Assembly (NCBI GenBank): GCA_031255175.1
Contig: JAIRTA010000046.1
Location: 1-34,478, forward strand
DNA length: 34,478 bases
Direction of reading: 5' to 3'
DNA from: Oscillospiraceae bacterium
GTDB taxonomy: Bacteria > Bacillota > Clostridia > Oscillospirales > UBA929
Both the position numbers and the translations under genes were made by a program. The notes under the pieces are model-generated. The model did no database searches, was not told the DNA's origin, and saw only the letters and a program-made list of their open reading frames with translations. This document shows, one piece after another, positions 15,144-23,255 of this stretch. Position 1 is the first letter of the stretch, and each line of letters starts with the position of its first letter.

Positions 15144-15392
15144 ATGACGGACCTCACCCGCATTCCCGGCATCGGCAAGAATATGGCACAGCATCTCATC
15201 GCCGCCGGATATCCGGACATCGCCTCGCTGAAGGGGCAAAATCCGGATGAGGTGTACGGCAAAGACTGCCTCGCGCAGGGCGTTGCGGTGGACCGCTGCG
15301 CGCTGTATTGCTATCGGCTGGCGGTGCATTACGCCGACCACGGCGGGGCGCTGCCCGCGGGCAAGCAAAACTGGTGGGACTGGAAAGACTGA
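15144..15392 (+). CDS. Cdd1-family (pathogenicity locus) helix-hairpin-helix protein
   Basis: A small 82-residue protein. LTRIPGIGKNMAQHLIAAGY is a helix-hairpin-helix DNA-binding motif; GQNPDEVYGKDC, VDRCALYCYRLAVHYA and the tryptophan-rich C-terminus NWWDWKD are typical of the Cdd1 family (PF11731). The family is widely distributed in clostridia; its biochemical role is unknown. A DNA repair or structure-binding role is only suggested by the motif. The start is the ATG at 15144, eight bases after GGAGGG. It probably shares the transcript of the XRE gene and ends before a strong terminator. Confidence 0.88.
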   Translation: MTDLTRIPGIGKNMAQHLIAAGYPDIASLKGQNPDEVYGKDCLAQGVAVDRCALYCYRLAVHYADHGGALPAGKQNWWDWKD

Positions 15393-15423
15393 GACGCCGC
15401 CGCATCCGTCAAAATTGCCGCGC

Positions 15424-15451
15424 AAAAATCCGCCCTTGCGGGCGGATTTTT
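15424..15451. terminator. Bidirectional rho-independent terminator
   Basis: AAAAATCCGCCC (15424-15435), TTGC loop, GGGCGGATTTTT (15440-15451): a perfect 12-bp stem with T5 at one end and A5 at the other. It lies between the convergent Cdd1-like and heptad-repeat genes and serves both. Confidence 0.93.
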
Positions 15452-15497
15452 ATGTCTTCTTTTTATGTCTTTTTTATCTCTTCCCAGGCCGACGGCT

Positions 15498-17330
15498 TCA
15501 GCGGAACAGGTCGAGGAATCTTGTCCAGAGGTTTGTCTTTGGCGCGGGCGTGGGCGGCGCGGGCGCGGGGGCCGGGGGTTCGATTTTTTCCGTCGTCATC
15601 ACAAACTGGACGGAGAGAACGCCGGTGTTCCGGGGCGAGAGGAAGGAGCCGGGCGTGAAATCCGAGGTGTCGTAACCGCTCACGGCCGAGGCAATCTCCG
15701 CTTCGATGCGGTCGGGGATCTCCTGTGTGGTGTCGCGCAGGGCTTCGAGGCCGTCGCGTAGTTCGTTCGCGCCGTCCGAGAGCGCCGCCGCGCCGCCCGC
15801 CGCGTCCTTGACGCCGGCGTTCAGCGCCGCGCAGGCGCGGGTGAGCTCCGTGACGCCGCCCGTGTAGGCCGCGAGCCCCGCGTGAAAGGCCGCGTAACGC
15901 GCGTGCAGCGCGGTCAGCCCCGCCGTGAGCTGCGTCAGGGCGGCGGCGGACGCGTCGCCGCCCCCGGAGAGCCCTTGGGCCGCCGCCGCCAACTCCGACA
16001 GCGAGCCGGACAGCGCGCCCAGATGGCCGGAGAGCGTGTCCAGGGTGCCGCCGACGGTGTCGAACGCGGGCTTTACGGCCCGGTAGGTCTCCCGCACGGC
16101 GGCCGCCGCGGCGTAGTAGGCGGAGAGGCGGTCGAGCAGGGCCTTTTCGCCGGGGTTCGCGGCGTAGAGCCGCGCGAGCGCGGCCTCGTCCACGGCCTCT
16201 TCCGGAATGGCCGCCACCGCCGCTTCGAGCGGCTCGCGGGCCGCCGCGAAGCCGGTTCGCAGGGCGTCGAACCCCTCCGTCACGCCGTCCAGCCCGGCGG
16301 AGAGTTGCGTCAGCGCCGCCGGAAGCTGCGACAATTCTTCAAAGCCGACGGCGTCGGGGCCGTTTAGGGCGGCGGCGATGGTGTTCAGGGCGCCCGCGAT
16401 CTCGGCGGAGCCGTCTGTGAGCGCGGCGGAGCCGCCGTCCAGGCGTGTGAGCCCCGCCGCGAAGTCGCCGACGCCCGCCCGGAGCGCCGAGGCGCCGGCG
16501 GCCAGTTCCCGAACGCCGTCCGACAACTGCCCGGCGCCGTCGCTGAGCGCGAGAACCGCGTCGGAGAGCGCGGTCAGGTCCTCCGCCATCGGGCCGGTGT
16601 CCGGCAGGTCGATGGGCAGGGAAAACGGCAGGGCGGTGAGTTCAATGCCGGACATGGAAAAATCTACCACATCCGCGAAGAGGGAGAGATGGGCGTCGGC
16701 GCCCGGCATGACGGTGTGCGTCACAATTTTGTTCCGCCCGGCGTTGGCGAGCGTCGCGCCGTCCGAAGAGATCCGCCGGCAGAGGGCGGTGTCGAGAGGA
16801 ACGGAGATCTGGAGAAGATAGTTGTCGAAGAAATCACCCGGCGCGCCGGGGCCCGGCGCGGTGTCGATGCGGATTTCGAGGCGGCCGGACTGCCCGGCGA
16901 GCGCCTCCGGCGTCAGCGCCTTGCCGTCGAGGAGATAGGTGACGGTGATGACCCAGGGCAGACGCGGCTCGGAGAGCGTCCCCTTGTAGTAGAAATCGCC
17001 GACGGGGGCGGCGGCGGTCACAAGCCCCTCCTCCCGCGCTATGGCGCCGGTATCCGTAAGATTTTCAACGGAGGCGTACGCCCCGTGGTCGGAGACGCGG
17101 CCGGCCGCCGTGACGTGCAGGATGTTCACGGCGTAAACGTTTTGGACGTCGCCCGAGGCCGAGAGGACGGCGTAGATGACCTCCTCTTTGCCGCTCACGG
17201 CGCCGGCGGTTGCGGGCGGGGGTTCGGCGCCGGTGGCGCCGCCGTCCGGCGCGGCCCAGGCCGCCGCGGGGAGCAGTGCCAGTGCGGCGACAAGCAGCGC
17301 CGCGGCGGCGCTTCTGCCAATGTATCTCAA
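15498..17330 (-). CDS. Secreted heptad-repeat protein, YhgE/Pip-like, coupled to an MMPL transporter
   Basis: A 610-residue protein with an N-terminal signal peptide (hydrophobic AAAALLVAALALLPAAAWA, cleavage expected near residue 26). The extracellular part has a beta-rich segment (~50-235). From ~240 to ~560 there are many L-x-x-G heptads (LSDGAGQLSDGVREL, LAAGASALRAG, LTDGSAEI), as in YhgE/Pip proteins. The end is a proline-rich tail with no C-terminal membrane spans, unlike full YhgE. I infer an envelope partner of the upstream MMPL protein. The start I prefer is TTG at 17330, eight bases after AAGGAG (17339-17344) and five bases after the upstream stop. A GTG at 17339 overlaps that stop but lacks a placed ribosome site. 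Confidence 0.75.
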   Translation of the reverse strand: MRYIGRSAAAALLVAALALLPAAAWAAPDGGATGAEPPPATAGAVSGKEEVIYAVLSASGDVQNVYAVNILHVTAAGRVSDHGAYASVENLTDTGAIAREEGLVTAAAPVGDFYYKGTLSEPRLPWVITVTYLLDGKALTPEALAGQSGRLEIRIDTAPGPGAPGDFFDNYLLQISVPLDTALCRRISSDGATLANAGRNKIVTHTVMPGADAHLSLFADVVDFSMSGIELTALPFSLPIDLPDTGPMAEDLTALSDAVLALSDGAGQLSDGVRELAAGASALRAGVGDFAAGLTRLDGGSAALTDGSAEIAGALNTIAAALNGPDAVGFEELSQLPAALTQLSAGLDGVTEGFDALRTGFAAAREPLEAAVAAIPEEAVDEAALARLYAANPGEKALLDRLSAYYAAAAAVRETYRAVKPAFDTVGGTLDTLSGHLGALSGSLSELAAAAQGLSGGGDASAAALTQLTAGLTALHARYAAFHAGLAAYTGGVTELTRACAALNAGVKDAAGGAAALSDGANELRDGLEALRDTTQEIPDRIEAEIASAVSGYDTSDFTPGSFLSPRNTGVLSVQFVMTTEKIEPPAPAPAPPTPAPKTNLWTRFLDLFR

Positions 17331-17335
17331 GTCAG

Positions 17336-19459
17336 TCACTCCTTGTGCAAAGTTTCTGCGTGCAAAGTTTCTGCGTGTAAAGTTTCTGCGTGTAAAGTTT
17401 CCGCGTCGGTATCCGCAAACACGGTGCGCAGCGTTGTTCGTTCGATGAATTTGTCAAACAGTGCGAGGAGAGCGGGGAGAAAGAGAAAGACCATCGCCAT
17501 AGAGAGCAGGGCGCCCCGGCCCAGCAGCAGCCCCAGGTCCGACACGATGGGGTTGGACGAGGAGAACCAAAGCGTGAAGCCCGCGAGAGACAGGATGGTT
17601 CCGGAGAGGAGGATCGACCGGAAAGTCTCGCCCAGCGTCCGCTTCAGCGCGGCCTGTTTGGGCAGCCGCTTGCGGTGGAAGATATAGTGGTCGCTAAACA
17701 AAATGGCATAGTCCACCGTCGCGCCGAGCTGCACGGTGCTGAGGACGAGGTAGCCGATGTAGCACAGCGGCGTGCCGGTGAAGTACGGCACGGACAGGTT
17801 GAACCACACAGCGGCCTCGATGGTCAGCAACAGGAGAAAGGGCAGGCTGAGCGACCGAAACGTCAGCAGCAGCACAAGGAAGATCGCGGCGACCGCGATG
17901 GCGTTCACCCTGCCGTTGTCCTGTGTGATGATGGACTTCATGTCGTACAGACTGACGCTCTGCCCGAGCATGTGGAAGTCGTCGCCGTAGTGGGCGCGCG
18001 CCGTGTCGCGGATGTTTTCCACGGCGGCAAACGCGTCCTCACCCTCCTCCGGCGTATCGACGTAAAGGATGAGGCGGCTGTAGTCCTCCGAATAAAAACG
18101 GTCTGTGACGGACGGATCGAGAAAGGCGTCCGGGATCTCGGCGCCGACCGTCGCGGCGTAAGACACGACCGAGGTGACGTGCGGCAGGGCCGCGCAGGCG
18201 TCGCCCAGCACTTTTTCCCGGGCGACGTCGCCCCGCGGAACGAGCAGCACAACGGGGTTGAACCGCCCGAACGTCTCATCCACCGCCGCGCTGTCGCGCC
18301 CGTTGCGGCTGTTCTCGTTAAAACCGCCGAAGCCGTAGGTGAAGTCGCTGCGCCGCTGCGCGAGGAAGACGGGAACGAGGAGCAGCGCGACGAGAATGAG
18401 CGCGGGGGCGCGCAGTTTGGACAAAAACCGGCCGGGGTTCCGGCTCGACGGCAAAAAGGGCCGGTGTTTTGTCTTGTCGAGGAGCTTGTGACAGCACAGC
18501 GTCAGCGCGGGCAAAAACACCATGACGGAGAGAAAGCTGAGCACGATGCCCTTGGCGAGGTTGACGCCGAGGTCGGAACCGATGCGAAACCGCATAAACA
18601 CAAGCGCCAGAAAGCCAAACAGCGTGGTGGCGGCGCTGGCGCCGACGGCGGGCAGCGCGCGCTTCATGGCCATGCGCATGGCCGCGTGGATGTCGTCCGT
18701 CTCCCGCCGGTACGTCTCGAAGCTGTGCAACAGGAAAATGGCATAGTCGAGAGAGACGGCCAACTGGAGGATCGGGCTGACGGCATTGGTGATGAACGAG
18801 ATCTCGCCGAAGATGATGTTGGTTCCCATGTTGATGACAATCGAGACGCCGATGGCGCCGAGGAACAGCAGCGGTTCCAGCCACGAGCGCGTGGTGAGCA
18901 GCAGGATGATGAGGATGATGGGCACGAGGATGGCAATGGCGCGCGTCGTCTCGCTGCCTGTGAGCCGCTGCATCTCCGCGCGTCCGACCGCGTCGCCCGT
19001 CAGAGCGCCCGTCTCGCCGATGAGTGCGTAGATCGCCTCCGTGGCCGCCGTTTCGCCGCCCCGGCGGACCGAGAGAGAGAGGAGCGCGCTGCCGTCTTTG
19101 TAGTAGCTCTCCACCGTCGCGCGGTCGGCCGTCTCGAGCGGCTGCCTGATGTCAACAATGTCGTCGAGCCAGGTGACGTCGGAGACGCCTTCGATCTCAC
19201 CCAGGCGCCGCTTGTACACGAGCGCCTCCTGGACGGAGACGTCCCGGAGCATGACCCGCGCGTTGGGCATAGCCTGCGTGAACGCGTCCTCCATGACGGA
19301 CAGCGCTCTGGTGGAGGCCGCGTCCTGCGGCAGGTATTCGACGATATTAAAATTGACGTTGACGCCCAAAAACAAAAATACGCACACCAGAGCCGGCACG
19401 GCGAACAGAGCGATGACAAGCCTTTTGTGATCTGTGACAAATTTGGAAATAATTTCCAT
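17336..19459 (-). CDS. MMPL/RND-family membrane transporter
   Basis: A 707-residue protein with the RND/MMPL plan: one N-terminal span (RLVIALFAVPALVCVFLFLG), an extracellular loop, a block of membrane spans with SLDYAIFLLHSFE, a second loop (~400-530), and a second block containing GATVDYAILFSDHY. The paired S/T-x-DYAI(F/L) motifs carry the acidic residue expected in the proton relay. Substrates of such clostridial MMPL proteins are unknown (lipids, peptides or drugs in relatives). The C-terminus is four copies of AETLH from a 15-bp DNA repeat. The start is ATG at 19459; GGAAGG is 14 bases upstream, so an alternative CTG at 19465 is possible. It forms an operon with the heptad-repeat gene and diverges from tetR. 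Confidence 0.88.
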   Translation of the reverse strand: MEIISKFVTDHKRLVIALFAVPALVCVFLFLGVNVNFNIVEYLPQDAASTRALSVMEDAFTQAMPNARVMLRDVSVQEALVYKRRLGEIEGVSDVTWLDDIVDIRQPLETADRATVESYYKDGSALLSLSVRRGGETAATEAIYALIGETGALTGDAVGRAEMQRLTGSETTRAIAILVPIILIILLLTTRSWLEPLLFLGAIGVSIVINMGTNIIFGEISFITNAVSPILQLAVSLDYAIFLLHSFETYRRETDDIHAAMRMAMKRALPAVGASAATTLFGFLALVFMRFRIGSDLGVNLAKGIVLSFLSVMVFLPALTLCCHKLLDKTKHRPFLPSSRNPGRFLSKLRAPALILVALLLVPVFLAQRRSDFTYGFGGFNENSRNGRDSAAVDETFGRFNPVVLLVPRGDVAREKVLGDACAALPHVTSVVSYAATVGAEIPDAFLDPSVTDRFYSEDYSRLILYVDTPEEGEDAFAAVENIRDTARAHYGDDFHMLGQSVSLYDMKSIITQDNGRVNAIAVAAIFLVLLLTFRSLSLPFLLLLTIEAAVWFNLSVPYFTGTPLCYIGYLVLSTVQLGATVDYAILFSDHYIFHRKRLPKQAALKRTLGETFRSILLSGTILSLAGFTLWFSSSNPIVSDLGLLLGRGALLSMAMVFLFLPALLALFDKFIERTTLRTVFADTDAETLHAETLHAETLHAETLHKE
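17346..17405. repeat. 15-bp tandem repeat, four copies, inside the MMPL 3' end
   Basis: Units 17346-17360 and 17361-17375 are identical (TGCAAAGTTTCTGCG). The next two differ by one and two bases. In the minus-strand frame each unit encodes the pentapeptide AETLH. The unit length is a multiple of three, so copy-number change would keep the frame. Confidence 0.93.
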
Positions 19460-19501
19460 GTACAGGCTACACACCTTCCAAAAGAATGATATAAAAACAA
19501 C

Positions 19502-19547
19502 ACACTGTTGCGAAACCAGCATACTTGTATTATAATGGTCACAGTGT
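19502..19547. promoter_or_regulatory. Divergent tetR promoter and putative TetR operator
   Basis: On the plus strand, TTGCGA (19508-19513), 17-bp spacer, TATAAT (19531-19536) reads into tetR. The promoter region is bracketed by an inverted repeat, ACACTG (19502-19507) and CAGTGT (19542-19547), each within a longer similar half site (ACACTGTTG versus ACACTGTGA). A regulator bound across these sites would block both promoters. The operator role is inferred from position and symmetry. Confidence 0.5.
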
Positions 19548-19557
19548 AGAACGGCAA
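19529..19557 (-). promoter_or_regulatory. Promoter of the MMPL/heptad-repeat operon
   Basis: On the minus strand, TTGCCG (19557-19552), 17-bp spacer, TATAAT (19534-19529). The -10 box overlaps that of the divergent tetR promoter. Confidence 0.65.
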
Positions 19558-19668
19558 CCATCAATCGACGCGGAAATGTGCAGGGGACAACAGACAAAAA
19601 TAAAGTGTCGGCTATCCGACACAAGAAAATGTAAAAAAAGTGTGAACAAACAGAGAGGGCGCGGTTTT

Positions 19669-20241
19669 ATGGGCGACAGGGCGGACCGCCGTGTGAAGTA
19701 CACCAAAATGGTATTGCAAGATGGGCTGATCAGGCTTCTGCGCACGACGCCGATCGACAAGATCACCGTCAAAAGCGTCTGCGAGGCGGCGGATGTCAAC
19801 CGGAGTACGTTTTACGCGCACTACGAAGACCAGTACGACCTGCTCCGGCAGATTGAGCAGGACCTGCTGAAAGACATCCGCGCCTCGCTCGAGGGCTACA
19901 ATTACGTGGAATATGAAGAAGAATCGTTTCAGACTATGGTCCGGATTTTTGAGTACGTCGTCGAAAACGCGGAGCTGTGCCGGGTGCTGCTGGGCGAAAA
20001 CGGCGACCGTCTGGTTCAGCGGGAGATCATGGCGCTGGTGCAGCAGACCGGGATGCGCGCCTGGCGGGAGAAAAATCCGCTCAACGGCGAACTCGTGGAA
20101 TATGCGCTGACCTTCGGCCTGAACGGAGGTCTCGGCATTGTGCAAAAGTGGCTCAGCGACGGCATGAAGCAGTCGGCCCGGGAGATCGCCGAGATGGTGA
20201 TCAACCTCACCTATCGCGGGCTGTCGTCCTTTACCCCATGA
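19669..20241 (+). CDS. TetR/AcrR-family regulator, probable repressor of the MMPL operon
   Basis: A 190-residue protein. The N-terminal TetR DNA-binding domain (~10-60) has LLRTTPIDKITVKSVCEAAD and then VNRSTFYAHYEDQYDLL, the typical helix-turn-helix ending in FYxHYxxxxDL. The C-terminal ligand-binding half resembles the DhaS/TetR_C_8 type and contains a C-terminal helix ending NLTYRG. The start is ATG at 19669, nine bases after GAGGG; the upstream open sequence is not TetR-like. It is divergent from the MMPL/heptad-repeat operon over a shared promoter region, so autoregulation and control of export are the natural inference. The ligand is unknown. The 80 bases after the stop contain no gene and no clear terminator. 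Confidence 0.88.
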   Translation: MGDRADRRVKYTKMVLQDGLIRLLRTTPIDKITVKSVCEAADVNRSTFYAHYEDQYDLLRQIEQDLLKDIRASLEGYNYVEYEEESFQTMVRIFEYVVENAELCRVLLGENGDRLVQREIMALVQQTGMRAWREKNPLNGELVEYALTFGLNGGLGIVQKWLSDGMKQSAREIAEMVINLTYRGLSSFTP

Positions 20242-20322
20242 CGCGCCCGCCCCGCCGGACTATGTAAACCGCGGGCTCTCGGCCGCCGGGAAGCGCGGGC
20301 TTTCGGCGCGGGCGCCGGAGCG

Positions 20323-20997
20323 TCAAACCCCCGCCTGTTCGTGGCGGTATTTGTCCATCGAAATGCGAAACAGTTCCCCGCTGGAGGGCGGCGTGTAGGT
20401 GATGGCGTTGGCGCCGGCGGCGATGGTCTCGCGGACGGTGTCGGTGTTGGGGCCGCCGGTGGCGAGGATCGGCACATCTGGAAAATTTTGCCTTATCTTT
20501 CGCACGATGTCCGCCGTGCGGGAGGCGCCCGAGACGTTCAGCATGTCGGCGCCGGCGTCCAGCCGCGCCTGAATGTTCGTGAGTTCCGAGACCACTGTGA
20601 CCACGACGGGGATGTCGATGGTCTTTTTGAGCTGCGAGATGACGTTGTTTTGGGTGGGCGCGTTGACGACCACGGCCGTGGCGCCTTGAAATTCCGCGTC
20701 CATCGCGAGATTTATTACCCGCAGACCGCGCGTCACGCCGCCGCCCACGCCGGCGAAGACGGGCATGTCGGCCGCCAGCATGACCGCGTGTGTGATGGCC
20801 GGCTGCGGCGTAAACGGGTAGACGGCGATGACCGCGTCGGCGTTGATGTTTTTGATGATGGCCACGTCGGTGGAAAACACCAAAGACCGGATGAGACGGC
20901 CGAAGATGCGGATCCCGCTTGCCTCTTGAATGCAGGCCGGCACCTCAATAAAATGGTGGCGGAGCAGCCCCCGGTATTCCGGTACGGATTTGTTCAT
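20323..20997 (-). CDS. Conserved TIM-barrel protein, often annotated only as hydrolase
   Basis: A 224-residue cytoplasmic protein with a (beta/alpha)8 phosphate-binding-barrel look: alternating strands such as VAIIKNINADAVIAVYPF, MPVFAGVGGG, GATAVVVNAPT, IPVVVTVVS, DMLNVSGAS, VPILATGGP and the final GANAITYTPPS. The late GG and GA motifs resemble the phosphate-gripping loops of ThiG/HisF-like barrels. Close homologues with RGLLRHHFIEVPACIQEASG are widespread in clostridia but have, to my knowledge, no established reaction. The start is ATG at 20997 with a near-perfect GGAGGT seven bases upstream. It is divergent from the SleC-like gene and convergent with tetR. Single gene under its own promoter. 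Confidence 0.8.
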   Translation of the reverse strand: MNKSVPEYRGLLRHHFIEVPACIQEASGIRIFGRLIRSLVFSTDVAIIKNINADAVIAVYPFTPQPAITHAVMLAADMPVFAGVGGGVTRGLRVINLAMDAEFQGATAVVVNAPTQNNVISQLKKTIDIPVVVTVVSELTNIQARLDAGADMLNVSGASRTADIVRKIRQNFPDVPILATGGPNTDTVRETIAAGANAITYTPPSSGELFRISMDKYRHEQAGV

Positions 20998-21065
20998 CGG
21001 CGTGACCTCCTTTGGGCAAAGTGTGTTTGACAAAGTGCAAAGGTGCTTGTCCGTTCGTTTATCAC

Positions 21066-21094
21066 ATTGTAAATTGTCCGCGGCAAATTGTCAA
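21066..21094 (-). promoter_or_regulatory. Promoter of the TIM-barrel gene
   Basis: On the minus strand, TTGACA (21094-21089), 17-bp spacer, TACAAT (21071-21066), about 70 bases before the start codon. Confidence 0.75.
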
Positions 21095-21132
21095 TGCCGC
21101 CCGCCGCCGTCACGTTCGCGGCGGCGGCGGCA
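21095..21132. promoter_or_regulatory. GC-rich hairpin in the divergent region before the SleC-like gene
   Basis: TGCCGCCCGCCGCCG (21095-21109) pairs with CGGCGGCGGCGGCA (21119-21132) apart from one bulged base. It lies between the TIM-barrel promoter and the SleC-like start, where I find no sigma-A promoter. A forespore or mother-cell sigma factor may act here, but no sporulation consensus could be assigned confidently. Confidence 0.4.
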
Positions 21133-21188
21133 TAGGATGGCGGCACGAGCGGCATCGAAACATCACAGCGCTCAAAGAGGGGGTTACT

Positions 21189-23237
21189 ATGGCCACAGGA
21201 ACATTGCGCATCGAGGCAAAAACCGCAAATTCGCTGCCCATTCAAGACGTGGACGTCGTCATCCGCAACGAACAGGGCGAGTTGCTGCAAAGACTGAAGA
21301 CAGACGAAAACGGCAAGACAAGTGTTGTCTCTCTGGAGACGCCGGAGGCTTCCCATACGCTGGATCCGGACGACGAGGGTCCTTTTTCCAGTCAGTGCTA
21401 TGTCTCATTGATCCACGCGGGCTATATCAGCGTCGAGTACCGCGGCGTCCACGTCTACGACGGCATCGAGTCGGTGGTGTCCGCCAACATGCGCCCGCTG
21501 CCGAGGGACCACGACCCGTCCGCCACCATCACGGTGGAGTCGCTCCCGCCGGTCGTCAGCGGGCGCGGCCCCTGGGAGAGACCCCGGCAACAGCGCGGGC
21601 CGCAGGACCTGCGGGTCCTGACAGAGGTCGTGGTGCCGGAATTCATCATGGTCCATTTGGGGCGGCCGGACGTGAGCGCGCGAAATGTCCACATCTCGTT
21701 TGTCGATTATATCAAGAACGTGGCCTCGAGTGAGATCTACGCGACCTGGCCGCAGGCGTCGCTGGAGGCCAACATCTACGCGCAGATCACGTTCGCGCTC
21801 AACCGCGTCTACACCGAGTGGTACCGTTCCCGCGGGTATCCGTTCGACATCACCAACTCGACGGCTTTCGACCAGGCTTTTGTGAACGACAGGGAGATCT
21901 ACGACAACATCAGCCGCATCGTAGACGGCATCTTCAACCGTTACGCCCGCCGTCTGGGGTTCAAAAACCCCTATTTCACGGAATACTGCGACGGGCGGAC
22001 CGTCACCTGCCCGGGTATGTCCCAGTGGGGCACGGTGACGCTGGCCGAGCGGGGGATGAACGCGCTGGAGATCCTGCGCAACTATTACCCCAAAGACCTC
22101 GAGATCGTGGAGACAGACAACATCACCGGCATCCCCTCCTCCTACCCCGGCACGCCGCTGCAAGAGGGCAGCGAGGGGCCGAATGTGGAGGTCCTCCAGC
22201 GCTATCTGAACCGGATCCGCACGGATTTTCCGCTGATCCCGCAAATTTCTTACCCGAGGGGCAACTTTGACGCGCAGACCGCGCAGGCGGTCCGGGTCTT
22301 CCAGGGCATCTTCGACCTGACGCCGGACGGAGTCGTGGGTCCCAGAACCTGGTATAAAATCTCCTTTTTGTATGTGGCGGTCACCAAGCTCAGCGAGCTG
22401 ACGGGCGAGGGAGAACGGATCGGCATCGGGAGCGTGCCGCCCACGACCGTGCTCCAGCAGGGCAGCCGGGGCGCCGGCGTGAACGAGGTGCAGTTTATCT
22501 TAAACATGATCTCCGAATTCTTCCCCTCGATCCCGCCGGTGATCCAAGACAGCCTCTTCGGCGCCACAACGCGCGCCGCCGTCATCGATTTTCAGCGGAT
22601 GATGGGCCTGACGCCGGACGGGATTGTGGGCCCCAACACATGGCGGTCGTTCTACAACGTCTACTGGGGGATCTCAGACAATGTGTTTCTGCGTCCGCCG
22701 GAGGAGGAACCCCCGGCCGGCCGGCCGGTCTACCCGGGCACGCTGCTGCGGGTCGGGTCGAGGGGAGACAGCGTTCATCTGATGCAAAGGTATCTGAACG
22801 CCATCGCGGAGCGGTACCACGGCCTGCCGACGATCACGGCCGACGGCGCCTTCGGAAACGCCACGCAAAACGCGGTGATAGCCTTCCAGCGGCGGTATGG
22901 CCTCTCGGTGGACGGCGTCATCGGCCACGAGACGTGGAACCGCATTGTGAGCGTGTACTTCGACGGCGAGTCCGTGCCGCCGGCGCCGCCCTACCCGGGG
23001 TATTACATCAGCGTGGGGTCCCAGGGCGGATACGTCCGGCTGATTCAGGAGCGCCTGAACGCATTGAACCGTGTGCACCCCGCCATTGCGCGGGTCCCGG
23101 TGGACGGTGTTTTCGGAAGCCGGACCCGCAGCGCGGTGGTGGCGTTCCAGCGGCAGTTCGCGCTGTCTCAAGACGGCATTGTGGGGCGCACCACCTGGAT
23201 CCGCCTCATGGCCGAGTCCGCCGGTCTCACCGTGTGA
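21189..23237 (+). CDS. sleC: SleC-type spore cortex-lytic enzyme with four peptidoglycan-binding repeats
   Basis: A 682-residue protein resembling clostridial SleC, the enzyme that degrades spore cortex during germination. Residues 1-105 form a beta-sandwich (carboxypeptidase-regulatory-like) prodomain. Residues ~145-305 are the SpoIID-like lytic transglycosylase domain: VASSEIYATWP, with Glu182 at the catalytic glutamate position, ALNRVYTEWY, ITNSTAFDQAF, YCDGRTVTCPGMSQWG and ILRNYYP. Then come four PG_binding_1 repeats near 319-390, 418-488, 515-588 and 602-674, each with a hydrophobic LQRYLN-type helix and DGVVG/DGIVG. No signal peptide, as in SleC, which is packed into spores. The start is ATG at 21189, five bases after AGAGGGGG. 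Shorter SleC-like proteins have fewer binding repeats. Presence supports a spore former. Confidence 0.86.
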   Translation: MATGTLRIEAKTANSLPIQDVDVVIRNEQGELLQRLKTDENGKTSVVSLETPEASHTLDPDDEGPFSSQCYVSLIHAGYISVEYRGVHVYDGIESVVSANMRPLPRDHDPSATITVESLPPVVSGRGPWERPRQQRGPQDLRVLTEVVVPEFIMVHLGRPDVSARNVHISFVDYIKNVASSEIYATWPQASLEANIYAQITFALNRVYTEWYRSRGYPFDITNSTAFDQAFVNDREIYDNISRIVDGIFNRYARRLGFKNPYFTEYCDGRTVTCPGMSQWGTVTLAERGMNALEILRNYYPKDLEIVETDNITGIPSSYPGTPLQEGSEGPNVEVLQRYLNRIRTDFPLIPQISYPRGNFDAQTAQAVRVFQGIFDLTPDGVVGPRTWYKISFLYVAVTKLSELTGEGERIGIGSVPPTTVLQQGSRGAGVNEVQFILNMISEFFPSIPPVIQDSLFGATTRAAVIDFQRMMGLTPDGIVGPNTWRSFYNVYWGISDNVFLRPPEEEPPAGRPVYPGTLLRVGSRGDSVHLMQRYLNAIAERYHGLPTITADGAFGNATQNAVIAFQRRYGLSVDGVIGHETWNRIVSVYFDGESVPPAPPYPGYYISVGSQGGYVRLIQERLNALNRVHPAIARVPVDGVFGSRTRSAVVAFQRQFALSQDGIVGRTTWIRLMAESAGLTV

Positions 23238-23255
23238 GACCCGCCGGATAAACAG

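Noticed and set aside
17675-19489. 604-codon plus-strand frame opposite the MMPL gene
   Set aside because: It is antisense to a clear transporter with conserved motifs, and its product is charged and repetitive with no recognisable domain.
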